This document shows, piece by piece, positions 5,979 through 11,755 of a stretch of DNA of 11,755 nucleotides. Below the pieces are notes generated by a model. The model was not told the DNA's origin. It saw only the letters and a list, made by a program, of their open reading frames with translations, and did no database searches. Where the stretch lies: the NCBI GenBank assembly GCA_016840645.1, contig JAEORY010000082.1:1-11755 (forward strand), written 5' to 3'. Each line of letters opens with the position of its first letter. Position 1 is the stretch's first letter. Source of the DNA: Candidatus Borrarchaeota archaeon (GTDB lineage: Archaea > Asgardarchaeota > Sifarchaeia > Borrarchaeales > Borrarchaeaceae). A program made the position numbers and the translations under genes.

Positions 5979-7436
5979 ATGACAGAAAATAATGACGTAA
6001 AAAAGATTACAGGACGTTATTTTCAAGAGGCATTTAAAGGACGTCTCCAAACTGAAAAGAAGAAATTGAAATTACTTATTTCAGTTATTGTATTGATGTT
6101 CTTTACATTTTTTCCTCTTCCGATCCCTCAGAAAATACGATGGACTTTAGGCATTTTTCTCTTTGCGGCACTTATGTGGAGTTTTGAAGTACTACCTCTT
6201 CCCGTTACATCTCTTATAGTACCTGTATTATTGGTCGCTTATGGAGTGTTTGAGGAAGGTGCAACTGCAGCATTTGCTTCCTTTGCACATCCAGTAATCT
6301 ATATTTTATTATCATCGATTATTATTGCTGAAGCAATAAGAAAACATGGCCTAGATCGTCGTCTTTCTCTAATGATTCTTTCCAAGATAAAAGGATCGAT
6401 TAAAAGCGTTCTTCTAGCACTTTTATTTGTAACTACCTTTTTGAGCATGTGGATATCAAATACTGCGGTACTAGCAATTTTTATTCCAATAATTTTGGTA
6501 ATTGTTGAAAAGATAGAAGATCCACAAGATAAAAAAAACTTAACTATTTTAATGCTTGTTGGTGCAAGCATCGGTACTGCTTTAGGCGGTATGGCAACAA
6601 TTACAGGAACCGGTCCAAACGCACTAGCATCAGGATTTATTGAAGAAGTAACAACCTTTACATTTTTTGATTGGATGAAAATTGGAATTCCATCTGCACT
6701 TCTTATAATGATCGCAGCTCTTCTAGTTTTATTAAAACTTTTTCCTGTCAAACTACCCTCCATAAATATTTCAGAAATTCGTCAAGAGCGTTCTAACCTA
6801 CCTCCTTTGTCAAATGGTGAGAAAAAGACATTAGGTGTGTTTATACCTACGGTGATTCTATGGATTATAGGTTCAGAGATAGAGGCTGCTTTCGGGCTGC
6901 CACGAACACTCCTTAGTGTCGCAGTGGTGGGTATTGCAGCTGCAGTGATACTTTTTGCCATAGGGGCGTTAGAGTGGGACGATGCACGTCTAGGAGCTTT
7001 TGGTATGTATTTGCTCTTAGGCGCAGGCATAGCTTTAGGCAAGGCGTTTTTGGTGTCTGGCACCGCAAACTGGATCGCTACTCTCCTCATCCAACCTTTA
7101 GCTGGGATTCCACTTTTTGCAGTAGTTATTTTAATCACATTTGTAACTATTTTAATAACCAATGTACTGGCAAATACTGCAACTGTTGCTATTTGCACAC
7201 CAATTGCCATAAGCATAGCACTTCTTTTAGGCGTGAATCCAAGTGTCACAGTTATGGCTGTGGGATTAGCAGCATCTCTTGCACTCTGTACTGTTTTTGG
7301 TACGCCAAATAATGCCTTGCTTGTTAACACTGGTGTAATAGATAGAAAGGATTTGATGAAATCGGGCGTGATTGTTGCATTAATAGGCGGACTTGTCATT
7401 TCAGTTGTTGTTATTCTTTTTAGTTTTCAAGTCTGA
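5979..7436 (+). CDS. DASS/SLC13-family anion (carboxylate) permease
   Basis: A 485-residue membrane protein of the divalent anion:Na+ symporter family, which imports di- or tricarboxylates or sulfate with sodium. A charged N-terminal tail of about 30 residues is followed by about 11-12 hydrophobic segments. The first signature is WISNTAVLAIFIP (S160-N161-T162), followed by the glycine-rich GGMATITGTGPN (203-214) after the first half. The second half repeats the pattern with ITNVLANTATVAICTPIA (second motif A398-N399-T400) and FGTPNNALL (440-448). Having two inverted-repeat halves with SNT-type motifs is diagnostic. In the second motif Ala replaces the usual Ser, which may alter substrate contacts. 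Length is normal for the family. Substrate is not predictable; with a ferredoxin-linked oxidoreductase nearby, a carboxylate is plausible. Confidence 0.88.
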   Translation: MTENNDVKKITGRYFQEAFKGRLQTEKKKLKLLISVIVLMFFTFFPLPIPQKIRWTLGIFLFAALMWSFEVLPLPVTSLIVPVLLVAYGVFEEGATAAFASFAHPVIYILLSSIIIAEAIRKHGLDRRLSLMILSKIKGSIKSVLLALLFVTTFLSMWISNTAVLAIFIPIILVIVEKIEDPQDKKNLTILMLVGASIGTALGGMATITGTGPNALASGFIEEVTTFTFFDWMKIGIPSALLIMIAALLVLLKLFPVKLPSINISEIRQERSNLPPLSNGEKKTLGVFIPTVILWIIGSEIEAAFGLPRTLLSVAVVGIAAAVILFAIGALEWDDARLGAFGMYLLLGAGIALGKAFLVSGTANWIATLLIQPLAGIPLFAVVILITFVTILITNVLANTATVAICTPIAISIALLLGVNPSVTVMAVGLAASLALCTVFGTPNNALLVNTGVIDRKDLMKSGVIVALIGGLVISVVVILFSFQV

Positions 7437-7610
7437 TGAGACTTAATAGAGTAGTGGTTTGAAAGTAGTTGCTATGATTCTAAGTGTTAAACAGTGTGTA
7501 TTGCTCCATGATGGCTGTTTGACTATCGTCTGGGAACTTTTCAAAGGTGATACATCATAATGACACACGGTAAGGAGTGGTTGTGGTGAATAGAAGAGGT
7601 TTCAGTAGTA

Positions 7611-7730
7611 TGACGCGTGAGCATAGCACACGCGACATGGCGCGGACGTGGAACGGCTTCGCGGTTTGCTTCGCTCACACCCCTTCAGACTCGGCCTACT
7701 CTCGGTCGTCACAGACAACCTCGTCGCGCC
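7611..7730. other. 120-bp G+C-rich island closed by an inverted repeat
   Basis: By count 76 of 120 bases are G or C (63%), against a markedly AT-rich background. GGCGCGGACGTGG (7639-7651) pairs with CCTCGTCGCGCC (7719-7730) through about 11 pairs with one bulge and one mismatch. Just before it CGCGTG (7614-7619) pairs with CACGCG (7629-7634). CTTCGC and CTCGG each occur twice inside. Short plus-strand frames cross it (7577-7789 and 7648-7851), but neither has a good ribosome site or recognisable sequence. It may be a structured RNA, an insertion remnant or foreign DNA; the sequence does not decide. Confidence 0.5.
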
Positions 7731-7929
7731 AGATAGCAAGAAAATATGGATTTGCCGTGTATTTGAGGGGTATGTATGCAATACGGTAGCTTATTGTTCT
7801 ATTCTTAGTATAGTTAGTATCATAGGACATACATATGGTGGATTTAAATGAATGTTAGGCAACATAATAGGGGTAAAGTGAAATTAGGCAGAAATAACTC
7901 ATAAACACGCTTTTATATAGAATTTCATG

Positions 7930-7941
7930 CGTTTTAAAACG
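7930..7941. repeat. perfect 12-nt palindrome upstream of the TATA box
   Basis: CGTTTTAAAACG is a perfect palindrome whose last bases overlap the BRE of the TnpB-like gene promoter. It is a possible binding site for a dimeric regulator competing with TFB. Confidence 0.4.
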
Positions 7942-7956
7942 AAAAACTTATATATG
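7940..7956 (+). promoter_or_regulatory. archaeal BRE/TATA promoter of the TnpB-like gene
   Basis: CGAAAAA followed directly by CTTATATATG is a near-ideal archaeal BRE plus TATA box, the best in the window. The predicted transcription start, about 25 nt on, is near 7977, leaving a leader of about 100 nt before the ATG at 8078. Confidence 0.6.
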
Positions 7957-7961
7957 AGAGG

Positions 7962-7977
7962 ATACTAAGTTTAGTAT
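7962..7977. promoter_or_regulatory. operator-like dyad between TATA box and transcription start
   Basis: ATACTAA-GT-TTAGTAT is a perfect inverted repeat with 7-bp arms. It fills the space between the TATA box and the predicted start near 7977, a classic position for archaeal repressors that block RNA polymerase recruitment. Confidence 0.45.
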
Positions 7978-8077
7978 AACAACCTGCTGTCAGATTTCGT
8001 TGTAAAGAAGCTGTAGGTTGGAGCACTCCACACACAAGTAAAAAAACTAAAAGACAAGGGGCAGGGGATAAGGAAAC

Positions 8078-9607
8078 ATGATCCAGACTATCAAATTTAG
8101 ACTCTATCCCAATGAGGCACAAGAACGGAAACTGCATGAAATTTTTACTATCTATAACCGAATGAAACGCATCGGCTATAAGCTGTTGTTTCATGGTGAG
8201 GACTACATGACCGCACGCTTTGGAGGAGTACAGATCATCCAGCAGTGTTTGATGAGTTTGTGTCACAACAATCCCTATGTCAACACCATCCTGATCGATA
8301 ACCAGCAGATACTGGCTGCACAACGCACATGGTTGAAAAAACGACGCAACTACATGACCAAAGAGCTAAAAACCATTAACAAGAAAATCAATACCATAAG
8401 GGAGAAGGATATACACGACAGGCGATTGAAGGGGTTATACGCCCGTAGATCTTCTATAATGGCTAAACTACACAATTTGCATCTTGAACCCGTAGTATTT
8501 GGCACTAAGAAGTTATTTAGAGACCGAATTCTTGGCAAAATAAGTAGAGATGAGTTCAAAATACAACGGGATTCTTCTTTCAGCTGTATCGGAAAGAAAC
8601 AACGAGGATTGCAAAATCTGAACCTCAAGCTATTACCCGACAAAACGGTCAAGCTACGCACCCTTTCCAAGCAAAAAGGACGCAAATGGCGGATTGTTCC
8701 CCTGTCTGTCAACCGTGTACAGGAGAAATGGTTTCAGGAAATTCTTAATGCCGATAAATACACGGTAACCGTAAAACGGAAGTTTTTCAAGGATGAAGTA
8801 CGCTACTTTGTTCATGTCTCCTACGAGATCCCAGAACCCGCACCAAATCATGGATATGAACATGGTGCCATCGGCTTGGATTTTAACTATAACTTTGTGG
8901 CGTTAACTGATGTGGATCAGCACGGTAAGCTACTCTCCTATCATAATATCTCGTTTGGCAACCTTCACAGCTATCGAACTAACAAACGTAATGATTATAT
9001 CTCCTATAAAATGGATAAGGTCGTCAATTATTGTATCAATAAAGGCAAAGGCATCGTTGTTGAAGATTTACAATTCGAGCAAGAATTTTCCTACAATACG
9101 AAACGCAACCGAAAATTGAGTAACTTAAAGACCACCGCCCTGCAACTGTTAGAGCGAAAGTGTAAAAAGCGCGGTGTGTCCTTTCGAAAAGTCTTTGCAG
9201 GATATACCTCCATAATTGGCAGGTATTCATATTCACGGTTACATAATTTGTCAACACACCATCTCGCAAGTTATGTAATAGCTCGAAGAGGGCTCGGATT
9301 TAAGGAAGAAATTCCACCCGTCTACGATTGGGTACTCTCACATGTTGAGGAGTATATAGAGCCTCATTTGAAAAGGGGTAGTCCTTACCGTAGCTGGTCA
9401 CAGATCCATGACCTCTTCAAGCACAGCGGGATAACCTCCTTCAAGACTGCCGAAATACTGAAAAAAACAGTAGTGATAAAGCATGTCTTGAACTCGGTGA
9501 CGAGCGTACAGCCTGATAACCTTACGGCTGGTCTTTCATCTCGCGGAAAGATTGATGATTATCACAAAGCGTGGGAGTTTATACATAATATCCCGCTTTG
9601 TAAATAA
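8078..9607 (+). CDS. TnpB-like (IS605 OrfB family) protein without zinc ribbon
   Basis: A 509-residue relative of TnpB, the RNA-guided nuclease of IS200/IS605 elements and ancestor of Cas12. The N-terminus MIQTIKFRLYPNEAQERKLH is the usual OrfB start. A basic helical region (about 85-200) follows. RuvC-I is GAIGLDFN (D268) and RuvC-II is GIVVEDLQF (E329). The third region reads GYTSIIGRYSY (375-385) and LSTHHLASYVIARRGLGF (391-408). The four cysteines of the usual zinc ribbon are absent, and His394 stands where RuvC-III Asp normally aligns. A similar S-x-H-x-A pattern is, from memory, shared by a zinc-ribbon-less clade of bacterial OrfB proteins. A C-terminal extension of about 100 residues is present. 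AAGG lies 5 nt before the ATG. No TnpA (Y1 transposase) gene is nearby, so mobility would need help in trans. Whether it cuts DNA is open. Confidence 0.85.
   Translation: MIQTIKFRLYPNEAQERKLHEIFTIYNRMKRIGYKLLFHGEDYMTARFGGVQIIQQCLMSLCHNNPYVNTILIDNQQILAAQRTWLKKRRNYMTKELKTINKKINTIREKDIHDRRLKGLYARRSSIMAKLHNLHLEPVVFGTKKLFRDRILGKISRDEFKIQRDSSFSCIGKKQRGLQNLNLKLLPDKTVKLRTLSKQKGRKWRIVPLSVNRVQEKWFQEILNADKYTVTVKRKFFKDEVRYFVHVSYEIPEPAPNHGYEHGAIGLDFNYNFVALTDVDQHGKLLSYHNISFGNLHSYRTNKRNDYISYKMDKVVNYCINKGKGIVVEDLQFEQEFSYNTKRNRKLSNLKTTALQLLERKCKKRGVSFRKVFAGYTSIIGRYSYSRLHNLSTHHLASYVIARRGLGFKEEIPPVYDWVLSHVEEYIEPHLKRGSPYRSWSQIHDLFKHSGITSFKTAEILKKTVVIKHVLNSVTSVQPDNLTAGLSSRGKIDDYHKAWEFIHNIPLCK
9509..9530 (+). repeat. 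CAGCC/GGCTG stem-loop in the tnpB-like 3' coding region
   Basis: CAGCC (9509-9513) pairs with GGCTG (9526-9530) around a 12-nt loop. Together with the larger hairpin at 9564-9601, this end of the gene could form a structured RNA overlapping the coding sequence, as omegaRNAs do in TnpB elements. Confidence 0.35.
9564..9601 (+). ncRNA. strong hairpin overlapping the tnpB-like 3' end; candidate right-end/omegaRNA part
   Basis: ACAAAGCG (9564-9571) pairs with CGCTTTGT (9594-9601) over 8 bp. After a single bulged T, GG and a G-T pair extend the stem. The loop is about 15 nt. The hairpin ends 6 nt before the end of the stop codon. IS200/IS605 right ends carry a hairpin here, which also forms the 3' part of the guide RNA scaffold. 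The pentamer TTCAC occurs 35 nt further on (9636-9640), but the element boundary is not clear. Confidence 0.4.
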
Positions 9608-9770
9608 TTGTAAGGTTCTTTTTAGTTCAATTTAATTCACGATTTGTGGTTTAATTCTAAAATAATCTTTTCATACTTTACTTTTGCAAACAATTAAAAA
9701 GAAACCGACAAACATAAAGAAGAGGATTTCTAAAAGAACCGAAATGATTAGAATTGAAAGGTGAGCACGA

Positions 9771-11594
9771 ATGAAAGGTTATATGGGAAAAATCTTAAGC
9801 ATTGATCTCACAAATAAAGCGATAAAAGAAATTCCGTTAGAAGAAAAACTGGCAAAGCATTATATAGGAGGACGTGGACTAGGCGCACGACTTATGTTAG
9901 ACAATGTTCCACCAAACGTTGATCCACTTTCACCCGAAAATTCCATTTTCTGTATGCTAGGGCCATTTACTGGCACAAAACCTATGATACCAGTATGTCA
10001 AAGGTATGAATTTGTCAGCAAAAGTCCGTTAACTGGCATATATCTTTGTACGAACACTGGTGGACGCTTCGGTGTCGAATTAAAACGAAGTGGATACGAT
10101 GGTTTAATGCTCAATGGTGCTTCAGAGACGCCAGTATATCTAGCAATTCAAGATGATCTAATTCGTTTCGAAGACGCTTCACAATTATGGGGATTGAAAG
10201 TAAGTGAAACACGGAAGAAACTTGAAGAAATGGAAAACTTTCCTAGCGCTGTAATGATAGGACCTGCGGGAGAAAAATTAGTAGAAGTTGCCTCAGTGTT
10301 TGACGTAGTAGCACACAATCATAGGGCAGCAGGAAGAGGAGGACTTGGAGCTGTTTTTGGTTCAAAAAACCTTAAAGCTATGATTGCAAAAGGCTCAAAA
10401 ACACCAGAATTACATGACGAAGATAAATTAAAGGCTTTGATTAAAGATGTGACCCGCGAAACAAAAGAGAATCCAGCAGCTCAAAATTTTCATAGATTAG
10501 GTACGGTTCAACTTATTGCATCAATGAGCGAAAACGGCGTTTATACAGGCAAAAATGGGCAAATTGCACAAATGGATCTCATCGGTAAATTTGACGCGGA
10601 AACATGGGTAGCTAATTATGTTACAAAAAATACAGGTTGTTATGGGTGCACACTAGTCTGTGGCAAACTAAGTGAGATTAAAGAAGGAAAACATAAAGGA
10701 AAAATTGCTGATGGGCCTGAATACGAAAGTTTCTGGAGTTTGGGGACTAACTGTGGTATGAATGAATTCAATGGAACTTTTATGGCGAACATTCTTTGTG
10801 ATGAATATGGAATGGATACGATTTCTGCGGGTGTAACTGCTGGTTTTGCGATAGAATGCTATGAGAAGGGCTATTTGGATCAATGGAAGGCAGAACTGCC
10901 TGAACTAAAATGGGGCGATGAGGAGTCAATTTTAAAGTTAATTGAAATGATGGCAAACAGAGATGGATTTGGTGATGTTCTAGCAGAAGGAACGAGAGCA
11001 TGTGCTGAAAAAGTCGGTCAAGACTCGATGAATTTTGCACTCCAGGTGAAAGGACTAGAGTTTCCAGCTTATGACCCACGAGCAGTATGGGGTATGGCGC
11101 TTACTTATGCTACGTCTCCCAGAGGAGCCTGCCACTTGAAATCGTGGACTATCGGTGCTGAGGTCTTAACTGGCGAATATGACCGATTCTCAACTGATGG
11201 AAAAGCTGGACTTGTTATAGGACTTCAAAACTTCCGCAGTATATTAGATAGCGGGATCGTCTGTGTGATAGGAAGCAGAGCAGTTCCTGAAGATATGATC
11301 ATTTCACTCCTTAGTGTAATTACTGGAGACGAAAATTGGGATCTAGGAATCATAGGTGAAAGAATCTGCAATACGGAGAGATATATTGCGACACAACAAG
11401 GAATATCTAGAAAGGATGATACAATGCCTTACAGAATCCTCGAAGAACCATTGCCTAATGGACCAGCTGCTGGAAAGGTTATGGGAACAGAAAACTTCAA
11501 CACGATGCTTAGCGAATACTATGATCTACGCGAGTGGGATCAAAACGGAATTCCAAAGCAGGAAACGCTTCGACGTTTACAAATTGTCGATTAA
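9771..11594 (+). CDS. aor: aldehyde ferredoxin oxidoreductase (tungsten-bispterin enzyme)
   Basis: A 607-residue cytoplasmic enzyme of the AOR family, which oxidises aldehydes to carboxylic acids and passes electrons to ferredoxin. The N-terminal half (MGKILSIDLT; IGGRGLGARL; GPFTGT) is the AOR_N pterin-binding fold. Ligands for the [4Fe-4S] cluster are C290, C293 and C297 (CxxCxxxC) plus C498 in the LDSGIVC context. GPEYE (315-319) and RGACH (H455) match conserved active-site stretches. Length is normal and nothing is missing. The ATG at 9771 has AGGTGAG 5 nt upstream; Met5 is an alternative start. It stands alone, 163 bp after the TnpB-like gene; a weak TATA-like AATTAAAAAG near 9693 may drive it. 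No tungsten transport or pterin synthesis gene is present. Substrate (acetaldehyde, formaldehyde or other) cannot be told. Confidence 0.92.
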   Translation: MKGYMGKILSIDLTNKAIKEIPLEEKLAKHYIGGRGLGARLMLDNVPPNVDPLSPENSIFCMLGPFTGTKPMIPVCQRYEFVSKSPLTGIYLCTNTGGRFGVELKRSGYDGLMLNGASETPVYLAIQDDLIRFEDASQLWGLKVSETRKKLEEMENFPSAVMIGPAGEKLVEVASVFDVVAHNHRAAGRGGLGAVFGSKNLKAMIAKGSKTPELHDEDKLKALIKDVTRETKENPAAQNFHRLGTVQLIASMSENGVYTGKNGQIAQMDLIGKFDAETWVANYVTKNTGCYGCTLVCGKLSEIKEGKHKGKIADGPEYESFWSLGTNCGMNEFNGTFMANILCDEYGMDTISAGVTAGFAIECYEKGYLDQWKAELPELKWGDEESILKLIEMMANRDGFGDVLAEGTRACAEKVGQDSMNFALQVKGLEFPAYDPRAVWGMALTYATSPRGACHLKSWTIGAEVLTGEYDRFSTDGKAGLVIGLQNFRSILDSGIVCVIGSRAVPEDMIISLLSVITGDENWDLGIIGERICNTERYIATQQGISRKDDTMPYRILEEPLPNGPAAGKVMGTENFNTMLSEYYDLREWDQNGIPKQETLRRLQIVD

Positions 11595-11640
11595 ACCTCT
11601 TTTTTATTTTTTTGATTAAAAATAGAAAAAAAATGAATTT
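11595..11640. terminator. bidirectional T-rich terminator between convergent genes
   Basis: Directly after the aor stop the plus strand has CCTCTTTTTTATTTTTTTG. The opposite strand has its own runs (TTTTTTTTCTATTTTTAATC) just past the stop of the incoming minus-strand gene. Back-to-back T tracts of this kind end both convergent transcripts in archaea. Confidence 0.6.
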
Positions 11641-11755
11641 TTATGTCATTAAGACATTTTTCGCAATATTTAGAATCCTATTGTGTATAGCAGGATGTGT
11701 TGAAAGAATACCATCACCGACTCTTTTTGTCCGAGATGCTGCATTTCTAAGTTCT
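11641..11755 (-). CDS. C-terminal end of a probable M48 (HtpX-like) peptidase (partial)
   Basis: The minus strand is open from the window edge to a TAA at 11643-11641 (37 codons visible), convergent with aor. The visible end reads ELRNAASRTKRVGDGILSTH, then PAIHNRILNIAKNVLMT. The pattern S-[T]-HP-x-x-x-x-RI near the C-terminus is characteristic of HtpX-type M48 zinc peptidases (E. coli HtpX has SHPPLDKRIEAL). The catalytic HExxH region would lie outside the window, so the assignment rests on this tail alone. Confidence 0.5.
   Translation of the reverse strand, partial: ELRNAASRTKRVGDGILSTHPAIHNRILNIAKNVLMT

Larger units (their letters stand above)
7437..8077. other. 641-bp intergenic region before the TnpB-like gene
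   Basis: No convincing gene lies here. The first 170 bp are ordinary AT-rich spacer. A G+C-rich structured island follows at 7611-7730, described separately. From 7740 to 7930 the sequence is again AT-rich with no feature I can name. From 7930 the promoter, palindromes and a roughly 100-nt leader of the TnpB-like gene begin. The leader can fold locally (AACCT/AGGTT enclosing about 29 nt, and GGA-GCAC-TCC) and may include the left end of the transposable element. Confidence 0.6.

Noticed and set aside
6299..7399. Two long minus-strand frames opposite the permease
   Set aside because: Both mirror the hydrophobic codons of the DASS gene. They lack starts with ribosome sites and resemble no family.
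7577..7851. Two overlapping plus-strand frames over the G+C-rich island
   Set aside because: Open frames are expected by chance where stop codons are rare in G+C-rich DNA. Both continue into AT-rich spacer without domain-like sequence.
8078..9607. Possibility of a Cas12 effector
   Set aside because: There is no CRISPR array or cas1/cas2 in the window, and the length and N-terminus match the IS605 OrfB family rather than a Cas12.
5979..11594. A single pathway operon of permease, TnpB-like gene and aor
   Set aside because: The gaps are long (641 and 163 bp), the TnpB-like gene has its own strong promoter, and it looks inserted, so co-transcription is not supported.
1..11755. tRNA, rRNA or CRISPR array
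   Set aside because: No T-arm GGTTCRA-type motif with a matching acceptor stem, no rRNA-like conserved stretch, and no regularly spaced repeats were found on reading both strands.

Overview
The window looks like low-G+C archaeal chromosome. The reasons are AT-rich TATA-like boxes (several with a purine-rich BRE-like stretch) about 20-60 nt before starts, T-tract terminators without GC hairpins, clear Shine-Dalgarno sites on some genes, and gene families common in anaerobic archaea: a tungsten-type aldehyde ferredoxin oxidoreductase, an IS200/IS605-type TnpB relative, a CPA2 antiporter and a ChlD-like VWA protein. An Asgard or related lineage would fit, but nothing here proves it. No rRNA, tRNA or CRISPR array was found.

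Layout. Bases 1-2921 are a minus-strand block. It starts with a CPA2 cation/proton antiporter, followed by three related small hydrophobic proteins; the third runs off the left edge. Between paralogues two and three (844-1202) sits a small structured element with IS200/IS605-type end hairpins, its own TATA box and several stem-loops, but no intact transposase. This is a candidate solo omegaRNA or non-autonomous element. Bases 2922-3255 are intergenic, with a 12-bp stem-loop. A VWA protein (3256-5253, minus) carries only the lid of an AAA+ ATPase at its N-terminus. It is divergent from a two-CBS-domain protein (5435-5845, plus) across a palindrome-rich spacer. A DASS/SLC13 carboxylate-type permease follows (5979-7436, plus).

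Bases 7437-8077 are a long gap. It contains a 120-bp island of 63% G+C closed by an inverted repeat, then a promoter flanked by two palindromes that drives a TnpB-like gene (8078-9607). That protein keeps the RuvC-I Asp and RuvC-II Glu, but lacks the zinc ribbon and has His where the RuvC-III Asp is expected. A strong hairpin overlaps its 3' end. Next come an aldehyde ferredoxin oxidoreductase (9771-11594, plus), a bidirectional T-rich terminator, and the C-terminal end of a probable M48/HtpX-like peptidase entering from the right (minus).

The host genes suggest an anaerobe handling ion gradients (antiporter), carboxylate uptake (DASS) and aldehyde oxidation linked to ferredoxin. They do not form one operon. 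The least explained items are the solo structured element at 898-1140, the zinc-ribbon-less TnpB relative with its palindromic promoter and 3' hairpin, the GC-rich island, and the repeated small membrane protein family.
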